From: Propionivibrio soli
GTDB taxonomy: Bacteria; Pseudomonadota; Gammaproteobacteria; Burkholderiales; Rhodocyclaceae
DNA length: 64,000 nt
Direction: 5' to 3'
Assembly (NCBI RefSeq): GCF_025770765.1
Contig: NZ_JANZKY010000011.1
Span: 124,001 to 188,000 of the forward strand
Translations under genes and position numbers: made by a program
The notes under the pieces: generated by a model
Told to the model about the DNA's origin: nothing
Database searches by the model: none
Seen by the model: only the letters and a program-made list of their open reading frames with translations
In this document: in pieces, positions 58,491-64,000 of the stretch
Layout of the letters: every line of letters begins with the position of its first letter
How positions within the stretch are numbered: the first letter of the stretch is position 1

Positions 58491-60313
58491 CGGCCTATCT
58501 CCTGTTCTTGTTGCCTAGAACGCAAAGTCAGGCGCGTAAAGTTGTTCGGACCACAGTAAAGCGCGAAGAATCGTTCGAGAATGGCGCCGAAGAGCACCAT
58601 GCCACTTCCGACGAACGCGTTCTCGTCCAGTGTGAGCGTGATGTCGATGCCTCGAACAAATCCGGAGAACTGCTTGCTCGTTACGAGCGTCGTGGCCGGT
58701 CGGCTGTCAACTGAGACAATGCCCTGAATCTGGCGTCTCGCCATCTGGGACTGTGTCGGGTTGTAGAGCGCAAGCATTTCCTGCAGGGCTTCTTTCCCGT
58801 CATTTACGATTGAGAGATGGTTTAGCGAGAGGTGGGAAATCAGGCGCCAGTGCAATCCTGGCTTAGCCGCTGCGCGAAGGCTTCGCGTTGGCTTGCGCAG
58901 GGGCCGCACGCGTTTTACGACCGAGAACTGCGGCAACGTGAAGTCCCCTTGGGTAGCGTTGTTGCTGCCACCGAAAGGGAGTTGTTCTGGAAGATCACGG
59001 TTGCTGCACAGCAAGTCGAGTGAGAGAACTTCAAGTTCAGGGCGCTGCGGTGTGAATTGAGTGTCGACGAAGGCGATTTCTACATCAGTACCTGCGTCGT
59101 TCTCTAGAACCGCGTCTTCGCGGGTGGTGTACCAGTAATAGCGTTGCTCACCGTCCGCATCGTGATGTTGAGTCGAATAGAAGGGAGGAATCGGACGAGA
59201 GGATTCATGCGAACCGTTCTTCTCCACGCACGTGACAGAGCGGACAGCGATCGTTTCATAGGCGCGTTGTCGCCGACCGTCGGCAACGACTGGATAGGTC
59301 GTCTTGTGGTGGCTGATTCGGATTGGCTCCGCGGCGTGGGCGAAGAGATTGATTGCAGGCGTGCAACCGAGTTTGAAGTTCGCCGCGTTTAGTGTCTGAG
59401 CTAATCGGTTATGTTGTTCGTCGTCAAGGTAGCGGCCTAGGAATATCTGAATCGAAAACTGATCCCCGGAGAAGACGGTGGTGTGCCGTCCGAGACCAAC
59501 CAGATCGACAAACATGAACTTGTCGGGAAACGCGAAATACTCGGTGAGCAAGCGGTAGCCGAGGAACGATCGGTTGTCATACTCGAGGAGTCCTTCGTCG
59601 TTCGCGAATCCAACAGCCTGGACGTGGCTGGCCGGGATGAGCCCCGAATGGGGCGTTGCTGGCCCGTCCTCCGATAAGCGCACCTGGACGGCATTCATGA
59701 TCAGGAGTTCGTAGAGCAGGGCCATGAGGCCTGGGTCGCCGTCGAGGAATAACCGTAGCTGATCGAGCCCGAGCACCTTGAGTGGCAACGCTCCGTGAGT
59801 CTGTAATTCAAGCGTAATGGCGGCCGCGGCGCTCGGACAGAGCCGGCGCAGAAATTCGGAACCCTGCGTTAACTGGACCCGCGCTGACGTGATTGTCAGA
59901 GGCCAGAGTTCTACGTCGTAGACAGTGCGGAAATGGCACGGTATGCCGCCAACAGGTGGGGAGATGGCGGGGTGGTGGCGCGGGACAACCGTCTTTCCGG
60001 CAACCTCCGGTTTATCCGGATCAAGCTCCATCTGCAGTACGGTGCAGGAAGGTATCGGTTGCGTGAAGTGCGGATAGAGAACTTGCAGGAAAGCTTCGGT
60101 GATCTCTGGAAACTCGTCGTCGAGCTTGCGGTGGATACGTGCGGCGAGGAAGGCAAAACCTTCGATGATACGTTCGACGTGCGGGTCCTCGCTCTGTTCT
60201 CCGTCCAGTAGCAATCGTCGGGCAATCTTCGGATAGCGCTGAGCGAATTCTCCTGAGAGTTCGCGTACATACGTCAATTCCCGTTCGTAATAGGGAAGTA
60301 GTTCCTTGAGCAT
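58454..60313 (-). CDS. tssF: Type VI secretion baseplate subunit TssF
   Basis: 619-residue baseplate wedge protein. It begins MLKELLPYYERELTYVRELSGEFAQRYPKIARRLL, the diagnostic TssF N-terminus, followed by DPHVERIIEGFAFLAARIHRKLDDEFPEITEAFLQVLYPHF. Further family stretches are LDQLRLFLDGD and GFVRGIDITLTLDENAFVGSGMVLFGAILERFFALY. It starts directly after the tssE stop (TGAATG). Confidence 0.97.
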   Translation of the reverse strand: MLKELLPYYERELTYVRELSGEFAQRYPKIARRLLLDGEQSEDPHVERIIEGFAFLAARIHRKLDDEFPEITEAFLQVLYPHFTQPIPSCTVLQMELDPDKPEVAGKTVVPRHHPAISPPVGGIPCHFRTVYDVELWPLTITSARVQLTQGSEFLRRLCPSAAAAITLELQTHGALPLKVLGLDQLRLFLDGDPGLMALLYELLIMNAVQVRLSEDGPATPHSGLIPASHVQAVGFANDEGLLEYDNRSFLGYRLLTEYFAFPDKFMFVDLVGLGRHTTVFSGDQFSIQIFLGRYLDDEQHNRLAQTLNAANFKLGCTPAINLFAHAAEPIRISHHKTTYPVVADGRRQRAYETIAVRSVTCVEKNGSHESSRPIPPFYSTQHHDADGEQRYYWYTTREDAVLENDAGTDVEIAFVDTQFTPQRPELEVLSLDLLCSNRDLPEQLPFGGSNNATQGDFTLPQFSVVKRVRPLRKPTRSLRAAAKPGLHWRLISHLSLNHLSIVNDGKEALQEMLALYNPTQSQMARRQIQGIVSVDSRPATTLVTSKQFSGFVRGIDITLTLDENAFVGSGMVLFGAILERFFALYCGPNNFTRLTLRSRQQEQEIGRWPARAGEALVI

Positions 60314-60802
60314 TCAGTTTTCCCTAACCTGGCAAGAATTCGAGGAAAGTTGAAGGCGAGCGTCGAAACTGACTGGAGGGCGAGTAGGAAGAACCTCGAG
60401 GAAGGCGTCGACCCGGAAGCGCAGCGTACGGTCCGTATCGGTTGGGGTATCGAGGCTGACTCGCACTGCACCAAGCCGGGGCTCATGCCGCTCCACGGTT
60501 TGGCGAATCTTGTCCCGCAGATAGGCTCGATCACTGGGATTGAGCAGGCTGAGACTCGAAAGATCCGTGATGCCGAAACCGATCATCGAGTTGCGGGCCT
60601 GCGGGAAGGTTTCCAACGTTTCTTCCGGGTCGACGCATCGGGTGTTCAGCAAGGCCTCAATGTCCCGAGCCACAGCCTGTTTCAACCGGCGCAGGTCGAA
60701 CATCTGCTGGTTACGGCTTTCCACCGCTTCTTTCGGGTCGTCGTCGAGCAACCGGTCGAGGACCGAGGGCTGCACACGGATCCCGTGTAAGTCAGCGCGC
60801 AT
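60314..60802 (-). CDS. tssE: Type VI secretion baseplate subunit TssE (gp25-like)
   Basis: 162-residue homologue of phage T4 gp25, which nucleates sheath assembly on the baseplate. Family parts are PSVLDRLLDDDP, LKQAVARDIEALLNTR, NSMIGFGITDLSSLSL and IRQTVERHEPRLGAVRVSL with the conserved HEPRL. AGAAGGAAG gives a good start. Confidence 0.95.
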   Translation of the reverse strand: MRADLHGIRVQPSVLDRLLDDDPKEAVESRNQQMFDLRRLKQAVARDIEALLNTRCVDPEETLETFPQARNSMIGFGITDLSSLSLLNPSDRAYLRDKIRQTVERHEPRLGAVRVSLDTPTDTDRTLRFRVDAFLEVLPTRPPVSFDARLQLSSNSCQVREN

Positions 60803-60820
60803 CGTTCTTCCTTCTGTGCA

Positions 60821-61606
60821 TCAACTCGACGTCCGTCCCGCTTTTGTCGGTTGAACGTTGTCGTTCCCCGCAGGGAGCGGCGTCACGATTGGCGGGCGCG
60901 CCTGTTCCAATGTCAGTTGTTCGGACTCGCCGTGGAGCAACCACCGGAATGCGAAGAACAACAGGCTGGCCGTCAGTGCAAGGAGTGCAAAAAAGAGCCA
61001 GAGAGGTAACTCATTGCGCACGTACTGTTGAAAGCGTTGTGGAAGCTTCCAGTTCGGTGCGAACTCGGAACGCCCGCCGCGGGCATGAATGATCTCTTGG
61101 CCCAGGCGGCTTATCAGGTAGTCCAGTTTCTCGGAACCTTCGATCAGGTACTTGCCCTGAAACCCGAGCAACAGCATCGTGTAGAACACTTCGAGCGGTT
61201 CCACGTTTGCGACCGGGTCGAGACGCAGCTTCTCGAGCTTCTCAAAGAAATGCTCGCCAGCGAGATGGTCGCCGAAAAGGCGCAGTTGTAGCGGTGCGCG
61301 CTCCCATTCGGACCGGAGCGAAAAGTCGGACGACAAGATGATCTCATCCATGAGAGCACAGAAGGCGTATTTCGCCTCGCTAATCGCTGCTTGTGATTTG
61401 TCGAGATTCCTCGCATTGGCGTCAAACTGGGTCAGGAATTGGTCTACGCGCCGGAGGTATTCCGCCAAAGAGTTCGGCGCGTTTCCATTGCGCAAGAGGA
61501 ATAGCAGGTAGATACCGTCCTCCATGAGTTCGTGAAGACTCTTCGAGAACGAGCGTTGTTCAGAGGCTGTGGGAGCGCCGGCATCCCGAAGTGCAATGGA
61601 AGTCAT
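60821..61606 (-). CDS. tssL: Type VI secretion membrane-complex protein TssL (DotU family)
   Basis: 261-residue inner-membrane protein of the TssJLM complex. The cytoplasmic hook domain has EYLRRVDQFLTQFDANARNLDKSQAAISEAKYAFCALMDEIILSS, LRLFGDHLAGEHFFEKLEKL and EVFYTMLLLGFQGKYL. One C-terminal helix (about 203-223; LPLWLFFALLALTASLLFFAF) anchors it, leaving a tail of about 35 residues. No OmpA-like peptidoglycan-binding domain is fused, so cell-wall anchoring must come from elsewhere. Confidence 0.96.
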   Translation of the reverse strand: MTSIALRDAGAPTASEQRSFSKSLHELMEDGIYLLFLLRNGNAPNSLAEYLRRVDQFLTQFDANARNLDKSQAAISEAKYAFCALMDEIILSSDFSLRSEWERAPLQLRLFGDHLAGEHFFEKLEKLRLDPVANVEPLEVFYTMLLLGFQGKYLIEGSEKLDYLISRLGQEIIHARGGRSEFAPNWKLPQRFQQYVRNELPLWLFFALLALTASLLFFAFRWLLHGESEQLTLEQARPPIVTPLPAGNDNVQPTKAGRTSS

Positions 61607-61619
61607 GACCTAAGTCCTG

Positions 61620-62966
61620 TCAGTGAAATACGGCGAACAACTCCAGTTTGATCTGGAGCAAGGCTTGGGGAACGTAAATGCAGATGCTGCGGGACTTCTT
61701 CATGCGGTCGAAGATTTGCCCCTGAGGTTCAAGGACAAAGTAATGATTCCCGACCCTGACAGGGAGGGCGACAGGGGTCTGCGTCGCATGTACCAAGCGA
61801 ACGCCGGGGAGGGCCGAGTTGAGTATTTTTTCCACATCGTCCGGAGAACCGGCCTTGAGCTTGAGCGGGACCGTCTCGAGTATCTGCGTCGTCGGAAGAT
61901 CACTGGAAACCGAGAGGTAGTAGTCGACGTTCTCCACTAGTCGTTCGCTGTCCAGCCGCCCCACGAGGAACGAGGGCTTGGTGTTATCGAGCGGAATGAT
62001 CGCGTATCGATCCGAGACCACCGTTTCCAGAAGTTCACGAATCATAGTGTCGAGTCGCCCGAAGACGTGAGTGAGGTCTTCGTGGTCGTACGCAGGAATC
62101 TCCTTCAGAGTCAGTTCCGAAGAAAACGTCATGAGTTCACCACATAGCTGGGCCATCAGTCCGTAGAGCGTCTCCGGATGCGTCGGCACCGAGGCGAAGT
62201 GCCGAAGCAATGGAAAACTTCGGTTGACGGTATGCAGGAGCCAGAACGACGCGATGTCCGATGTGCCGTACTCGACAATGCTCTTGACCTTTTCGCGGTG
62301 TCTTGCAGCGAGAGCCACGTTCTTGACGACCAGGATATCTAGAAGACGCCGTATGCTGGTTGCAAGGTAATGGTTTCCCCCGATTTCGACGAGAGGTGGA
62401 ATGAAGCTCTCGACGACTTCCCAAGATCCGCTTGCGTTCTTCGCAAGACGCCCGATTGCCAGGCTGAGATGTCCGTCCCGATTCTCCTCCTCGACCATCA
62501 GTCGGACGTTCGGGTGCAAGGTCGTTACTTCCGCCTCTAAGGCTTCGGTGTAGAGATCGGCGCAATTTGTTCGCGCGGTCAGGTAGCGGGGGCGACGAGC
62601 CGTTGTGCCGTCGTTTTCAGCACAGTTTCCTCCGAACCCATTCAATACTGGCAGACACGCATACACCGTTGTTTCGGTTCCGATGTGACCGATGTCCGCG
62701 AGATTGCGCGAGGCGGGAAGCGGATTTGCGAAGGGGGCTGAAAAGTCGGTTCCGTCGCCGAAAACGATGTCCAGTGTATTGAGAAGCAAAGTCCCACCAC
62801 GCAAGGCTTCAACGTCGAATGTCACATTTCGGACGCCCCAAGGATGAGCGTGAACCTGGCGAAGTCCTTGCGCAATCGTGGATTCGAAAAAGAGTGCTTG
62901 TTGCTGGAAGTGCTGCGGGCGAAGGAAAAGGCCTTCTCCCCACAGGATCCTGCCTGATGCCGTCAT
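61620..62966 (-). CDS. tssK: Type VI secretion baseplate connector TssK
   Basis: 448-residue protein that links baseplate to membrane complex. The N-terminus GRILWGEGLFLRPQHFQQQALFFES is diagnostic; YLATSIRRLLDILVVKNVALAARHREK, NRSFPLLRHFASVPTHPETLYGLMAQLCGEL and the C-terminal HYFVLEPQGQIFDRMKKSRSICIYVP also match. Length is standard. It begins five bases after the tssJ stop. Confidence 0.97.
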   Translation of the reverse strand: MTASGRILWGEGLFLRPQHFQQQALFFESTIAQGLRQVHAHPWGVRNVTFDVEALRGGTLLLNTLDIVFGDGTDFSAPFANPLPASRNLADIGHIGTETTVYACLPVLNGFGGNCAENDGTTARRPRYLTARTNCADLYTEALEAEVTTLHPNVRLMVEEENRDGHLSLAIGRLAKNASGSWEVVESFIPPLVEIGGNHYLATSIRRLLDILVVKNVALAARHREKVKSIVEYGTSDIASFWLLHTVNRSFPLLRHFASVPTHPETLYGLMAQLCGELMTFSSELTLKEIPAYDHEDLTHVFGRLDTMIRELLETVVSDRYAIIPLDNTKPSFLVGRLDSERLVENVDYYLSVSSDLPTTQILETVPLKLKAGSPDDVEKILNSALPGVRLVHATQTPVALPVRVGNHYFVLEPQGQIFDRMKKSRSICIYVPQALLQIKLELFAVFH

Positions 62967-62971
62967 CTTGC

Positions 62972-63871
62972 TTATCTCGGAGCGTTGTAATAGCCCGGCT
63001 GGTTGCCGTAATAGTTCGGTTGGTTGTTGTAGTAGCCAGGCTGATTGTTATATCCGGGTTGATTGCCGTAATAGCCCGGTTGATTGTTGTAGTACCCCGG
63101 TGGCTGGCTGTTCCCGGGGCTCTGCTCGCCGACGGTGACGGAAGTCACACCACCACTTCCTATGCGAACGTTGGTTGGAGCGATCGGAGTTGCGGCATTC
63201 ACATTTACTTCGGGCATGCCTTGCGGCAACCCCCCTGAAGAGGTATTGGCCCGGTTGGTGCCTGCGGGGTTAGCTCCGCGTTGCCCTGCTTGAACTGGTT
63301 GCGTGTTGGACATTCCGGGGCGGTAATTCTGAACTGGCGACGCCACCATGCCGGGTGTGCTGCATTCTCCGCGTGGTTGCGGAGACTGCCCGGGGAGAAT
63401 GACCGGCTTCACAGAAGTGAGCATCACGTAGCAGTCTTGAACCTTGAACGCCAACTCCCCATTGCGCGTTCCGGACAAAGCCTGGACGTCTACCAACTGG
63501 CGCCAATGGTGCCGATCAGGGTTTCGGAAGAAACCGACGATGCCCACAAAGCGGGTTTCATCAAGCAATTTCTCTGTACTGGAGTAATTGCCTCCAGGGA
63601 CAACGATCACGTCCGTCTTGTCGAGGAGTGCCGGACCGAGCAGTTCGGCGTCGGGGTAGCCCGCGGCAAGCGTATCGAAGGTTAGCTTCGAAAACTCGCG
63701 TGCGTCCTTTAACTGATAAATCCGGACCACCACGGACAGCGATTTTCCGCTGATATCCCTATTCAGGGTCGAGTCACCATCTCCTCGAATTGTGTACTGC
63801 TTGGGCGTTGAAGAACAGCCAAGCAACGAACTCACCAACAACACAGTGAATGGCAGTAGGAAACGGCTCAT
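62972..63871 (-). CDS. tssJ: Type VI secretion lipoprotein TssJ with long repetitive tail
   Basis: 299-residue outer-membrane lipoprotein. The start at 63871 (MSRFLLPFTVLL) leads to lipobox SLLGC with the lipidated Cys19. The TssJ core runs to about residue 165: SLSVVVRIYQLKDAREFSKLTFDTL, ELLGPALLDKTDVIVVPGG, VGIVGFFRNPDRHHWRQLVDV. TssJ is normally about 150-190 residues. Here about 128 more follow: a Pro/Asn/Thr/Gly linker and then six Tyr/Asn/Gln/Gly/Pro repeats of the type PGYYNNQ. A GTG in frame at 63880 is the only alternative start nearby. It is the first gene of the operon; TssM, its partner, is not in the window. Confidence 0.93.
   Translation of the reverse strand: MSRFLLPFTVLLVSSLLGCSSTPKQYTIRGDGDSTLNRDISGKSLSVVVRIYQLKDAREFSKLTFDTLAAGYPDAELLGPALLDKTDVIVVPGGNYSSTEKLLDETRFVGIVGFFRNPDRHHWRQLVDVQALSGTRNGELAFKVQDCYVMLTSVKPVILPGQSPQPRGECSTPGMVASPVQNYRPGMSNTQPVQAGQRGANPAGTNRANTSSGGLPQGMPEVNVNAATPIAPTNVRIGSGGVTSVTVGEQSPGNSQPPGYYNNQPGYYGNQPGYNNQPGYYNNQPNYYGNQPGYYNAPR
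62975..63103 (-). repeat. Six PGYYNNQ-type repeats coding the TssJ tail
   Basis: 43 codons encode six consecutive units of PGYYNNQ, PGYYGNQ, PGYNNQ, PGYYNNQ, PNYYGNQ and PGYYNAPR type. The DNA is itself near-repetitive (units around GGTTGATTGTTGTAG on the plus strand), so copy number could vary by recombination or slippage in whole units. Confidence 0.9.
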
Positions 63872-64000
63872 GGCGCCCACCCGAGTAGTACTTTGGTTAT
63901 ATGCAATAAGTCATAGCTAAATGATGACTTCAATTGATTAGCATCGATAAATGTAACAAGATGTGATGCATATTATCCAACAAGTTTTAGATTTGAGGTA
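63872..64000 (-). promoter_or_regulatory. AT-rich upstream region of the tss operon with a dyad
   Basis: Clearly more AT-rich than the rest of the window. A 7-bp inverted repeat AAGTCAT (63908-63914) and ATGACTT (63924-63930) with a 9-bp spacer may bind a regulator. On the minus strand TTGAAG followed at 17 bp by CTTATT is a possible sigma-70 promoter. No -24/-12 element was found. The region continues beyond the window. Confidence 0.4.

Overview
The window is a GC-rich chromosomal segment of a Gram-negative bacterium, most likely a betaproteobacterium (Rhodocyclales-like; the order is an inference). The reasons are the synteny tpiA-secG-tRNA-Leu(GAG)-nuoA..N with separate nuoC and nuoD, the pair rpfE-like/recJ beside lolC-lolD, a 326-residue transaldolase, and pstSCAB behind a Pho box. 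I see no insertion sequence, prophage, CRISPR array or rRNA. Gene density is high and many genes overlap by ATGA or TGATG junctions.

Layout. 1-5.9 kb: 5' part of a glutathione-dependent formaldehyde dehydrogenase, a periplasmic DUF1439-type protein, an HDOD protein, a MESH1-type alarmone hydrolase, an adenine deaminase coupled to a sirtuin, and an EamA transporter. 6-11 kb: recJ with an RpfE-like gene, then lolCD. 11-13.8 kb: a cache-HAMP membrane protein without an output domain and a small partner gene, then transaldolase with a strong terminator. 14-16.4 kb: comEC. 16.6-24.1 kb: a signalling operon of a periplasmic binding protein, a hybrid histidine kinase, a REC-REC-PAS-GGDEF-EAL protein and an alpha/beta hydrolase. 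24.1-30.2 kb: a DapA-family lyase, a hemerythrin-tailed diguanylate cyclase coupled to a methyltransferase, and an EAL-CBS-GGDEF protein. 30.3-36.6 kb: glmM, pstSCAB, tpiA. 36.6-51.9 kb: secG, tRNA-Leu and all fourteen nuo genes, closed by a terminator. 51.9-57 kb: a Nudix hydrolase and, on the other strand, a TonB receptor-YfiR-CHASE8/GGDEF/EAL operon. 57.3-64 kb: a type VI secretion operon tssJ-K-L-E-F-G, whose other core genes must lie outside the window.

How it works together. Housekeeping functions (complex I, phosphate uptake, cell-wall precursor GlmM, lipoprotein export, DNA repair and uptake) are interleaved with dense second-messenger signalling: four c-di-GMP proteins of four different architectures plus a probable (p)ppGpp hydrolase. 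The most distinctive items are the TonB receptor-YfiR-YfiN/EAL operon, the binding-protein/hybrid-kinase/c-di-GMP operon, the TssJ lipoprotein with a repetitive Tyr/Asn/Gln-rich tail, and the orphan cache-HAMP pair. I found no gene set that is clearly a wholly new system; these four are the best candidates for new biology.
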